Shown here one piece after another: positions 52,318 through 60,116 of a stretch of 64,000 nt of DNA. Each line of letters starts with the position of its first letter. Position 1 is the first letter of the stretch. A program made the translations under genes and the position numbers. The notes beneath the pieces were generated by a model. That model had not been told where the DNA came from. It made no database searches and saw only the letters and a program-made list of their open reading frames with translations. This DNA comes from JAYFNU01 sp964460755 (lineage in GTDB: Bacteria; Bacillota; Clostridia; Oscillospirales; Ruminococcaceae), in contig CAYWQL010000004.1 of NCBI GenBank assembly GCA_964460755.1, positions 38,637 to 102,636 on the forward strand, written 5' to 3'.

Positions 52318-53601
52318 TTAACTCTCTTTTTTCTTTAACGTGCTGAGGACTATTGCGGCAATAATCAGAAGAAATCCAAAAACGGCGGGGTAAAGCGAGA
52401 TGCCTGTCAGCTTGTTGGCATAGCCGTTAAGCAACACCGACGCCATATCGCAAATCGACTTGGTCAACGCGGCGTTTCCAAGATTAATATATGCCGAAGC
52501 ATCAATAGTATCAATAAAAAATCTGCCCGCAAAAAGGGCGGCTCCGGTAAGAAGAAACGCCGTGCCGATAAAGGACAGCGAACACTTCTTTTGTTTCCAC
52601 ACAAGCACAACAAGAGCCGAAAAAACCAACGCAAGCCCCGCGAGGACGCAGTAAACGACGGGCTTAAGCACAAAGCGAATGGTATTGAGGTTGCCTGAGC
52701 CGACCACGGCATCAATATCCGAAGCGGTCGGGAAATTAGAAAGTATAGGCGAAACGTCGGCATCAAGATATTTTTGTGTCGCCGAGGAAATAATTTTCTC
52801 ATCGCTTTCGCTTATCGGAAAATCGTATATTTGCGCTGCTTCTTTCATTTTATCTAAAATGAAAGTATCCACGTCGGAAACATCGGTAAGCTCCCTTGTT
52901 CCGCCGTTTCTTACATAATCAAGAACATTTCCGCAATAGGCGCGGCTCACGAAGCTGTTGGCCTCATTAGTAACGCAGCTGCAAAAGTTTGTTAACGCCT
53001 TTCCGCGCTCGCCCGTAGCGACAAAATAGACGAGCTGGGAGCCGATAGAGCCCACAGAATAAAGCTCGCCGTATTGATATACGCTTAAAACGTGGCTGAC
53101 GTCCTTGGCAATCTCCGTCTTGCAATTTATCTTACTTTCATCACCCGATATCATTCCGTTCTCATACGCATACGCGGCGTAAGCGTCGGAAAATACATTG
53201 TAAATCGTCGCTTTAGCGTATATGTCGCCGGTACCCGAAAACAGAATGCCGTTTTGACGAAAATACTCGGCGGTTACCTCGCGCGCGTGGTCGCTCGCCT
53301 CGGCGGCGGCTTCGCCTACGATTATGGCTTTGTTTCTCGAGCCGTATACTGACGCGACAAAATGCGAATCGGCAATTACGTCCGCGGTGGTTACCGCTTC
53401 ATCAGAAAATTCAGCGACAATCGGGGTCGTTTCAATTTTATTAAAGCCGAGGGAAACGTCAATATCCTTCGTCTGCTCATTGAAGCTACGTGCAGTAAAA
53501 TACTCGTCGGTTACAAATAACAGAATCGCCGCGAGACTTGAGAGAAAAATGAGAATACAGAGTATAACCGAAATAATTGCCGAAAGCGCTTTATTCTTCA
53601 T
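52318..53601 (-). CDS. Membrane protein of unknown function
   Basis: 427 aa. One N-terminal membrane helix (about 8-30), a soluble region of about 270 residues predicted outside the cell (FNKIETTPIVAEFSDEAVTTADVIADSHF...), then three helices (about 310-335, 342-362, 395-420) and a basic tail. Two cysteines in FCSCV are near the middle. I do not recognise a family. Good Shine-Dalgarno (AAGGAGAAAA). Monocistronic, convergent with the superoxide reductase gene and divergent from the MBL gene. Confidence 0.7.
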   Translation of the reverse strand: MKNKALSAIISVILCILIFLSSLAAILLFVTDEYFTARSFNEQTKDIDVSLGFNKIETTPIVAEFSDEAVTTADVIADSHFVASVYGSRNKAIIVGEAAAEASDHAREVTAEYFRQNGILFSGTGDIYAKATIYNVFSDAYAAYAYENGMISGDESKINCKTEIAKDVSHVLSVYQYGELYSVGSIGSQLVYFVATGERGKALTNFCSCVTNEANSFVSRAYCGNVLDYVRNGGTRELTDVSDVDTFILDKMKEAAQIYDFPISESDEKIISSATQKYLDADVSPILSNFPTASDIDAVVGSGNLNTIRFVLKPVVYCVLAGLALVFSALVVLVWKQKKCSLSFIGTAFLLTGAALFAGRFFIDTIDASAYINLGNAALTKSICDMASVLLNGYANKLTGISLYPAVFGFLLIIAAIVLSTLKKKES

Positions 53602-53814
53602 GGTTGTTTTTCTCCTTCAACATTTCTAATCGTGAGAATTGTGAAAAGTATATCAAATTTCGTGTTTGTATACAATAAGAAATAAGATAATTATGAAGCA
53701 TGACTGATTTGATGCGAGTGTAAATTGAACCTAAACCTCGCTTTTATGGAAGATTTATGATATTATACTAAATAAACGGTTAAAGCTAAATTTAAAAAGC
53801 AGCAGGAACAAAAA

Positions 53815-54657
53815 ATGAAAAAGAAAAAAATAATAAAGCGCTTACTTCCGCTCATTATCGCCTTAGTAATAGTGCCCATGGCCCTGTGTATATATTTTCA
53901 GAGCAAAATGGACAACGGGACAGTGGAAGCGGTAAAGATAAACAGTCACGTTTGGCTTCTTAACGAAAATAATCAAGCGACGTGTTATCTTGTTGTCGGA
54001 GAAGAAAAAGCGGCGCTAATTGATACCCTGAACGGCTATCAGGACTTAAGCGAAACCGTCAGTTCCATTACGAAGCTGCCGGTTATTGTCATAAACACCC
54101 ACGGACACAGCGACCATATAGGCGGAAACGGCTATTTCGGCGAAGCTTACTTAAACAAAGCCGACTGGGAAATAGCCCAAAGAAACTGCAGCAACATTCT
54201 TTACGGATATATGAAAATTAAAAACAAAATGAAGGACGTCCGTTATACCGACATAGCGGAAGGGGAAAGCTTCGATTTGGGCGGAATAACCCTTGTTGCG
54301 TACGGTCTGCCCGGACATACCCCGGGAGGAATGTGCTTTCTTGACAAGCAGGACAGAATTCTTTTTACGGGGGACGGAATTAACAGGCATTGCTGGATGC
54401 AGCTTGAAGAAAGTCTGTCTATTGCGGACTTTGTTGAAAATCTAAAGTCTTTTGGCTCCCTTAGTGACGAGTATGACCTTATCTGTCACGGTCATGCCTC
54501 CGCACCGGACGACGCCGCGCTCTACAACGAGCTTTTAGCGGCGGCTGAAGAGCTTCGCGACGGTAAAACGTCAATGGATACAACCTACAAATACTGGGGC
54601 GGAACCTGTATGCAGCACCCATTTCCTTCGGGTGACGGGGTAATTGTTTATCGGTAA
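53815..54657 (+). CDS. Membrane-anchored MBL-fold hydrolase
   Basis: 280 aa. The basic N-terminus and hydrophobic helix (about 9-27) form a signal anchor, so the enzyme faces outward. The metallo-beta-lactamase-fold ligands are complete: NTHGHSDHIGG, GLPGHTPGGMCF, FTGDGI and CHGHAS. The fold covers lactonases, glyoxalases and beta-lactamases, and the substrate cannot be inferred. A possible -10 TATACT lies at 53764-53769. Ends at a strong terminator. Confidence 0.85.
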   Translation: MKKKKIIKRLLPLIIALVIVPMALCIYFQSKMDNGTVEAVKINSHVWLLNENNQATCYLVVGEEKAALIDTLNGYQDLSETVSSITKLPVIVINTHGHSDHIGGNGYFGEAYLNKADWEIAQRNCSNILYGYMKIKNKMKDVRYTDIAEGESFDLGGITLVAYGLPGHTPGGMCFLDKQDRILFTGDGINRHCWMQLEESLSIADFVENLKSFGSLSDEYDLICHGHASAPDDAALYNELLAAAEELRDGKTSMDTTYKYWGGTCMQHPFPSGDGVIVYR

Positions 54658-54756
54658 GCGGCTTATTTAAAAGCAAAGCTTGCCTGCTGATATACCGTTT
54701 CTTATTTGAGAATCAAAAGAATTTGGAAGCTCGCTGAAATTTCAAATCAAAAAAAC

Positions 54757-54796
54757 AGAAAAGTGTCGGACGATTTCGTCGCGACACTTTTTTGTA
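54757..54796 (+). terminator. Terminator of the MBL gene
   Basis: AAAGTGTCG ... CGACACTTT stem with inner GACGA/TCGTC pairing, then a T-run; an A-run upstream makes it usable both ways. Confidence 0.85.
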
Positions 54797-54880
54797 TTTA
54801 CTGCAGAATGGCGAAAAATTCTTATCTCGCTAACTGCAACGATTCAATGAAAAACCAATCAAAAGTCTGAAATTCCTTTA

Positions 54881-55180
54881 TTACACTCTTTTTTCAAGGT
54901 AATACTCTCTGATCCGACCGAGGTATGTTCCGTCGTCGTTATTAACATCGCAAACATAGAAATAATACGGGGTGCTGCTGTAACCGGCATAATCACTGCC
55001 GTAACCGTACCCTGCTATTTTACCCACAGACCCCGCGTGGTTGCCTGAAACGACACAAACGGCATCTTCTAATTGAAACTTCGGATTTGACAATCCGTGA
55101 GGATTGCTTGCGCCGCCTGCGGCTTTTTCAAGTTCTTCCTCAGTAAGAGCATTGTACGTAGCGTTTTTATCATTATCCAT
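54881..55180 (-). CDS. Double-glycine leader peptide with folded C-terminal domain (RiPP-like precursor)
   Basis: 99 aa. A short leader ends in LTEEELEKAAGG (GG at residues 21-22), a typical cleavage motif for exported peptides. What follows is longer than a normal core: KFQLEDAVCVVSGNHAGSVGKI...YYFYVCDVNNDDGTYLGRIREYYLEKRV, whose strand pattern and 'V-x-V-x-S-G-x-x-A-G-x-V-G-x-I' resemble KOW/SH3-like small barrels. Two cysteines could form a disulfide. It lies beside a radical SAM maturase and shares a promoter element with the 57.1-kb precursor. Modification and export are inferred. Confidence 0.7.
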   Translation of the reverse strand: MDNDKNATYNALTEEELEKAAGGASNPHGLSNPKFQLEDAVCVVSGNHAGSVGKIAGYGYGSDYAGYSSTPYYFYVCDVNNDDGTYLGRIREYYLEKRV

Positions 55181-55291
55181 TTTCGTTTTCCTTTCGTTTT
55201 TGTTTTTATTTTGTGCTGTTAAAAGTTTCGCGTGCCTTTTTGACAGAGCATTAGGCTGCCGTGTTATGTACTGCCTTATTACCTTGGTTTA

Positions 55292-55326
55292 ATAATACAA
55301 CATCAAAGTTCACAAAAGTGGCACAC
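55292..55326 (-). promoter_or_regulatory. Promoter of the 54.9-kb precursor with shared regulatory element
   Basis: -10 TATTAT (55292-55297); no -35 consensus, instead the element TGTGCCACTTTTGTGAACTT at 55306-55325, starting 8 nt upstream of the -10. The same 20-mer (one base different) precedes the other precursor. The leader RNA is then about 105 nt. Confidence 0.6.
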
Positions 55327-55392
55327 AGTTATTGAATTTCTATACTTGAGCAGGCGGCAAAGTAAAAAGACTGTTTGCTGTCGTTATAATTG

Positions 55393-55440
55393 AAAAAAAC
55401 ATCGCTTGTTTTATCATAATTCACTTCAGCGGTGATTTTT
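55393..55440 (-). terminator. Terminator of the radical SAM maturase
   Basis: Minus strand: a stem formed by CACCGCT and AGCGATG flanks (one G-U pair) with an AT-rich loop, followed by seven T residues, 40 nt after the maturase stop. A-T pairs extend the stem on both sides. Confidence 0.55.
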
Positions 55441-55481
55441 AGTACTTCTTTTCGGCGGCGTCCGCGGTTCGGTTAATACAG

Positions 55482-56891
55482 TTAAACATATTGAGCGATG
55501 GCGGCGTCCGCCACATCGCGTACTGCCTGTTCTCCCACATTCATATAAAACCAGCACCTTTGCGGGTCAAAGTGAAGCCAACTGCCATCGGGCGTTATTC
55601 CGGCCGCCATACAGCCGCCTATGCACTGCCGAAGATACTCGCAGTCACGGCACTGGGGATTTGCGTCGACCATCTGCTGAATGGTGGTGTCCGCAACCTT
55701 GGAATAAAGAGAATCCCAGCTTGCCTTTCTCCAGTCCTCGGACAGAAGATTTGCAAACTTGTCCGCCAGAGGACTGTCCGCAAAGCCCATGCAGGGAAGC
55801 AGTCGTCCCTCCGCGTCGATGTAGGCGCTTTGTTTAATTTCTTTACAGCATGGAATTTTGAAAAAATCTGTTTTTTCGGTGTCGGGGTTCACATAATCGA
55901 CCTTGTATTCTACCGAACCGGCGTCACAGGAGAAGAAGCCGTCCAAATCAATGTTTAAAGGCATTTTTTCTTTAAAAAAAATCGGAATGTAGGCGCGGTA
56001 TATCTCCCATGCCTCCTCCATGCTCAAGGCGTACTGCTCAGAATATTCTTTCCATATGCCGAGCTCCTGGGGCGTGCTCACCCGAAGCGCCGCGCATCCG
56101 CGCGTCTTAAGATACCTTACGGTCTCCGCGAGGGACGAGGCGTTTTCCTTGTGTATGCACATGGTACAGATGTAGGGAATGCCGCGACTGTAAAGGAGCT
56201 CAATCGTGCGTTTTAGGTCCTCCTCCGCTCCCGTAATATTTCGAAGCCAGTCATGATGTCCCACGCCGTCGTAGGAAAGCTGAAAACATGGGAACTGGCC
56301 GTTTTCCCGAAGCTCGTCCAGAACCCTTTCATCCAAAAGGCTTCCGTTCGTGAAGATAGTTGATATTCTGATTCCGTGCTCGGAAATCGCCTTTACCAGC
56401 TTAATAAAATCAGAGCGTACCAAAGGCTCGCCGCCAGTTATGCTTATACAGTCGACGCCGCATTCGGCTATCTCATCGACGATGCGAAGACAATCCGAAA
56501 ATGATAGCTGCGGATGGCAGCTTGTCGGCGCGCTTAAAAGGCAGTGTCGGCAGTTATAGTTGCACTTTCCGGTGATTGACCAGTGGATGGTTTCCCAATA
56601 GACGCTTGGATAAATATGATACCGCTGATAAGCTTTAAGCGGCTCCATCGGGCTTTGTGAGCTTTTTAGTATTCCGCGTTTCTCCAGTTTTGACAGCAGT
56701 TGTCGCTGATGATTTGAAAGCGCGTCAAGCTCCACATTTTCCTCACCGTTGCAGCTCAAAAGGGTAATAAAGTCTTCTTTACCGAAAAACAGCGGACTTT
56801 TCCTTTTGCGGTCACCTTTTACAACTCGCAGCGCATAAGGAAGCTTATTCCATCCGCGAAAAGCGTAATCCTCATTCAGAGTATAATACAT
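55482..56891 (-). CDS. Radical SAM/SPASM peptide maturase
   Basis: 469 aa from the ATG at 56891; a TTG at 56966 would start inside a hairpin. An N-terminal domain of about 95 residues (DEDYAF-like start, FGKEDFITLLSCNGEENV, LLSKLEKRGIL) looks like a PqqD/winged-helix peptide-recognition element. The radical SAM core has CNYNCRHC (CxxxCxxC) near residue 110 and TGGEPLVR. A C-terminal SPASM domain with CC, GRLLPCMGF and CRDCEYLRQCIGGC binds auxiliary clusters. Such enzymes install thioether or C-C crosslinks on peptides. The substrate is presumably the neighbouring GG-leader peptide(s). Confidence 0.85.
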   Translation of the reverse strand: MYYTLNEDYAFRGWNKLPYALRVVKGDRKRKSPLFFGKEDFITLLSCNGEENVELDALSNHQRQLLSKLEKRGILKSSQSPMEPLKAYQRYHIYPSVYWETIHWSITGKCNYNCRHCLLSAPTSCHPQLSFSDCLRIVDEIAECGVDCISITGGEPLVRSDFIKLVKAISEHGIRISTIFTNGSLLDERVLDELRENGQFPCFQLSYDGVGHHDWLRNITGAEEDLKRTIELLYSRGIPYICTMCIHKENASSLAETVRYLKTRGCAALRVSTPQELGIWKEYSEQYALSMEEAWEIYRAYIPIFFKEKMPLNIDLDGFFSCDAGSVEYKVDYVNPDTEKTDFFKIPCCKEIKQSAYIDAEGRLLPCMGFADSPLADKFANLLSEDWRKASWDSLYSKVADTTIQQMVDANPQCRDCEYLRQCIGGCMAAGITPDGSWLHFDPQRCWFYMNVGEQAVRDVADAAIAQYV

Positions 56892-56921
56892 TTCAATAAC
56901 GCACCTTTGTTTTTTATTTAT

Positions 56922-56955
56922 AAAAGCTCCTCCACCTGTTAACCTGTGGAGGAGC
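56922..56955 (-). terminator. Attenuator-like hairpin between precursor and maturase
   Basis: Perfect 10-bp GC-rich stem GCTCCTCCAC / GTGGAGGAGC with a 10-nt loop and a short TTTTA tail on the minus strand, located between the 57.1-kb precursor and the maturase. Confidence 0.6.
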
Positions 56956-57062
56956 GAATTTCGCAAGGAATATTACAAGAAATTACCTCGGCGGCTTACA
57001 CAGCAAAGCTGCTTTTCCTACAGGTATTTTCATGTTTTTTGCATGGGGAATAAATGGGCTTG

Positions 57063-57407
57063 TTAAGACTGCGATGATGGCGGCATTTCCTCACCATATA
57101 AGTCATAGTTGCGATAGTAGAATTTACCGCACGTCTTTTCGTGCCCGTCGGGGGCGTCGTCATCTAAAAAAAGCACCCCGCCTGATATCTGCTCAAGGCT
57201 TTCTTCTGAAAGAGTTTGCTTTTCAGCCAAGGCTTTTTCAAAATCAGCGACGGTCAAATCGTATCCCATTTTTTTTGCCGTTTCCACCATGGCTTCGCGC
57301 TTGGAAATAGTGCCGGTCTCCGGCTCTTTTTTCAGCGCTTCATTCCAGTTGTTCTTCAGTTCCTCGTTTTCCTCAAGGTCTTTTTGAAAGCGTTCCATCT
57401 CTGTCAT
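57063..57407 (-). CDS. Nif11-like leader peptide (RiPP precursor)
   Basis: 114 aa. The acidic, helical leader (MTEMERFQKDLEENEELKNN ... ETAKKMGYDLTVADFEKAL) matches the Nif11-like pattern. It ends in LSEESLEQISGG (GG at residues 76-77), a double-glycine cleavage site. The remaining 37 residues would be the core: VLFLDDDAPDGHEKTCGKFYYRNY..., with one Cys and several Tyr. Aromatic-x-basic/Asn triplets (YYR, YRN) are typical targets of radical SAM cyclophane or thioether chemistry, which is inference. Transcribed towards the maturase from a strong TATAAT promoter. Confidence 0.8.
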   Translation of the reverse strand: MTEMERFQKDLEENEELKNNWNEALKKEPETGTISKREAMVETAKKMGYDLTVADFEKALAEKQTLSEESLEQISGGVLFLDDDAPDGHEKTCGKFYYRNYDLYGEEMPPSSQS

Positions 57408-57508
57408 GTTTTTTACCTATCCTTTCTGATTTTCGCATTTACCGTTTTTTAAAGACGTTTGTCGGTGCTGATTATTCCCGGACTGGGACGAACTCATCTC
57501 ATGTACTC

Positions 57509-57542
57509 ATTATATACGCACAAGTTCACAAAAGCGGCACAC
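57509..57542 (-). promoter_or_regulatory. Promoter of the Nif11-like precursor with shared regulatory element
   Basis: Perfect TATAAT (57509-57514) preceded, 7 nt upstream, by TGTGCCGCTTTTGTGAACTT (57522-57541). Within the element TGTG-N3-CTTT/TGTG-N2-CTT forms a direct repeat of about 11 bp. It takes the place of a -35 box. Confidence 0.65.
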
Positions 57543-57655
57543 TTTTTTAGATTTTTGAAAAAATAAATTATCCGGTGCGAAGCCAAAGACGCCTATATCG
57601 AAAATGAATTACCAATTTCTAATATATCCTCATGACCTGCGAGGATAGGTCTGTT

Positions 57656-57708
57656 TCGTCATATCCGAGCGTCGTTAGTTTCTTCTCGATATGACGAGAA
57701 ATTTTTTT
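57656..57708. terminator. Long inverted repeat with T-run
   Basis: Perfect 10-bp arms TCGTCATATC (57656-57665) and GATATGACGA (57688-57697), loop 22 nt, followed by seven T residues on the plus strand. No plus-strand gene ends here, so it may be a remnant or insulate the two divergent units. Confidence 0.5.
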
Positions 57709-57807
57709 CAGATTGAGTGCTTTTTGCATTCAGAAGCAGGGATTTAAGAAAAACCGCGAAAAAGGGCGTGAATTAGAGCGCTGAATATGGCGTATCGGAA
57801 TATGTTG

Positions 57808-57816
57808 TGATATAAT
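57808..57816 (+). promoter_or_regulatory. Extended -10 promoter of the ABC transporter unit
   Basis: TGATATAAT (57808-57816) is a TG-n-TATAAT extended -10; the -35 is poor. The leader to the first start codon is about 125 nt. Confidence 0.5.
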
Positions 57817-57946
57817 TGTTACATAAAAGGCGCCCTTAAGAAGACGATGCCCCCGCACAGCGCGGAGTGTGAGCAAAAGGGCGCAGACACGGCGGCGAAG
57901 CATAGGCACTGCCTGTTATCTTATGCTGAAAGCGGAGGGAGCCCAA

Positions 57947-58354
57947 ATGCCCGACAATATACTCTTCAAACATTTTAAAGCGATAGGCGACATCAAGGCC
58001 ACCATTTCTGAGGCAAAGAATCTTGAGCAGGCGCTTCAGGAGAGCGTGTGCATAATACGCGCGCTGAGCAACGCCGAAAGCGCGGTCATATGGTATTGCG
58101 ACAAGAACGGGGGACAAGCTGCTGCACCCCGTGTATTCGCTCGGTCCGCACATACTCACAAGCGAGGTCCTCGCGCCGGGAGAGGGCGTGCCGGGGCAAG
58201 TCTTTGCCGACAGCAGTCCCCGTTTCGAGCCGGATTACCATTCGGACGACGACCCCGACCTGCACTCAATGATATGCGTGCCGCTCGAAAACAGCTACGA
58301 GACGCTCGGCTGCATAGAGTTCTTCAACCGTGTCGACGGACAGCCGTTTTCTGA
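57947..58354 (+). CDS. GAF-domain N-terminal piece of ABC ATPase (frameshifted)
   Basis: Starts at the ATG at 57947 with GGAGGG 6 nt upstream. The first 55 residues (NILFKHFKAIGDIKATISEAKNLEQALQE...SAVIWYCDKNG) read as the start of a GAF sensor domain. At the GGGGG run 58109-58113 the frame breaks: the GAF domain continues in the frame used by the next entry, while this frame runs on in meaningless Arg/Ala-rich sequence to 58354. Deleting one G would restore a single protein of about 398 aa ending at 59144. A sequencing/assembly error and a true mutation are both possible. Confidence 0.7.
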   Translation: MPDNILFKHFKAIGDIKATISEAKNLEQALQESVCIIRALSNAESAVIWYCDKNGGQAAAPRVFARSAHTHKRGPRAGRGRAGASLCRQQSPFRAGLPFGRRPRPALNDMRAARKQLRDARLHRVLQPCRRTAVF

Positions 58355-59144
58355 CGAGGATAATGACGTCTGCCAGATAATGGCCATGATGGCGGCCGCG
58401 GCGATAGACGAGAGCGGGCTTGACGTTGATATACCCAAGGCGAAGCCCGTCATAATCTCGCTTCGCGACGTTACGAAGGAATTTAAAAACGGCGAGACAG
58501 TTTCGCGCGTGCTCAAAGGCGTGAACCTCGACGTATACGAGGGAGAGCTGCTTGTTATACTCGGTGAATCGGGCTGCGGCAAATCCACTATGCTCAACAT
58601 AATCGGTGGGATGGACCAGCTCACGGAGGGTACGTTCTGCTTCCACGGCGAGGACTTTTCCCGCGCCGACGACAAGGCTCTGACGGCATACCGCCGCGAC
58701 TACATAGGCTTTATATTCCAGTCATACAACCTTATGCCCAACCTCACGGCGCTGCAGAATCTGCGGTTCATTGCCGAGCTCAAGGACGGCTCGCTCGACC
58801 CCAAGCAAGCGCTCGAAAAGGTGGGGCTCGGTAACCGCTGCAACAGCTATCCCTCGCAGATGAGCGGCGGCCAGCAGCAGCGCGTTTCTATTGCGCGCGC
58901 GTTAGTGAAGCAGCCGAAGCTGATTCTTGCCGACGAGCCCACGGCCGCGCTCGACTACGCGACCGGCATCGAGGTGCTGTCGGTGATAGAAAAGGTCGCC
59001 AAGGAGGGCACGAGCGTCCTCATGGTGACCCACAACGAGGAGATAACCCGCATGGCGAACCGCGTCGTGCGTATGCGCGGCGGAAGAATCGACGAGGTGA
59101 GGGTAAACCGCCACCCCGTAAAAGCCACCGAGCTCGTGTGGTAA
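58131..59144 (+). CDS. ABC transporter ATP-binding protein with GAF domain (3' part)
   Basis: 337 aa in this frame, the true N-terminus being in the preceding entry. Residues 1-95 complete the GAF domain (GEGVPGQVFAD, MICVPLEN...LGCIEFFNR). The ATPase (about 105-335) is of the LolD/MacB type: ISLRDVTKEFKNGE, Walker A GESGCGKST, Q-loop FIFQSYNLMP, signature SGGQQQRV, Walker B LILADEPTAALD, H-loop VTHN. It energises the FtsX-type permease 13 nt downstream. An N-terminal GAF on such an ATPase is unusual and suggests ligand gating. Confidence 0.85.
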   Translation: MYSLGPHILTSEVLAPGEGVPGQVFADSSPRFEPDYHSDDDPDLHSMICVPLENSYETLGCIEFFNRVDGQPFSDEDNDVCQIMAMMAAAAIDESGLDVDIPKAKPVIISLRDVTKEFKNGETVSRVLKGVNLDVYEGELLVILGESGCGKSTMLNIIGGMDQLTEGTFCFHGEDFSRADDKALTAYRRDYIGFIFQSYNLMPNLTALQNLRFIAELKDGSLDPKQALEKVGLGNRCNSYPSQMSGGQQQRVSIARALVKQPKLILADEPTAALDYATGIEVLSVIEKVAKEGTSVLMVTHNEEITRMANRVVRMRGGRIDEVRVNRHPVKATELVW

Positions 59145-59157
59145 GGGCGGCCGAGAG

Positions 59158-60016
59158 ATGAAAAAAACACAGTGGCTCGTCCTGTTGGGAGACATCCGCT
59201 CCTCGCTTGTGTCCTTCATATCAATAGTGATGTTCGTTGCTTTGGGCAGCGGTCTGTTTCTTGGGCTGAAGTGGAACACAGCCTCTGTTTCCCTGACCGC
59301 CGACAGCTACTACAACGAGCATCTTTTCCATGATTTCAGCGCCGCGTTCCCCTACGGTATCACCGAGGAGGACGTCGATGCCATACGCGCGCTTGATATA
59401 GTGAGCGACGCAGAGGGAGGTTATACCGCCACAGGCTGTTCCGTTCTGGACGGGCGGCAGTATGTGCTGGCGCTTCTTTCTTTTACGCAGCGACTTGATA
59501 TTGCTGTGGTTGAGGAGGGTGTGCTTCCCAAGGCAGAGAATGAGATAGGCGTTGAAAGGCTGTTTGCGGAAGCCGCAGGTCTCAAGGTCGGCGACACGCT
59601 CACCATGAGCAGCTACAGCGCAGACAGACAGCTTCTCAACAGCGAGGAGTTCACCATAACCGCGATAGTTCAGCACCCGTCCTACTGCTCCACCACGACT
59701 GAATACACCCGCGGCAGCTGCGACATCGGCGACGGCACAGTGAACTACTACTGTGTGCTGTCCCAAGCGGCATTCAACGCCGAGGCATATGACAACTGCT
59801 TCGCACAGGTATATATTCGCTGCGACGGTCTGCGCGGGTTGAACTGCTTTGAGGACGAATACAAACAAATTTCGGAAGAGCTTATGCAGCAGCTTAAGAC
59901 CTTCGGCAACGAGCGCGCCACGTTGCACTGCAATGCCATCATCGACAGATACGACAGCGGCATAGCCGAGGCGGAAGCCAAGATTGCCGACGGCGAACAG
60001 CAGCTTGCCGACGCCG
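59158..60016 (+). CDS. FtsX/MacB-type ABC permease, N-terminal part (up to assembly gap)
   Basis: 286 codons are readable before the N-run. One membrane helix (about 17-40: SFISIVMFVALGSGLFLGL) is followed by a periplasmic-type MacB core domain (ADSYYNEHLFHDFSAAFPYGITEEDVDAI...) and the beginning of a coiled coil (GIAEAEAKIADGEQQLADA). It continues, after the gap, in the next entry. Together they form one large permease of more than about 1,000 aa. Length and frame across the gap cannot be known. Confidence 0.8.
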
Positions 60017-60116
60017 NNNNNNNNNNNNNNNNNNNNNNNNNNNNNNNNNNNNNNNNNNNNNNNNNNNNNNNNNNNNNNNNNNNNNNNNNNNNNNNNNNNN
60101 NNNNNNNNNNNNNNNN
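60017..60116. other. Assembly gap (100 N)
   Basis: Exactly 100 unknown bases, the conventional mark for a gap of undetermined size. It interrupts the coiled-coil-coding part of the permease gene; reading frames that cross it are meaningless. Confidence 0.98.
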
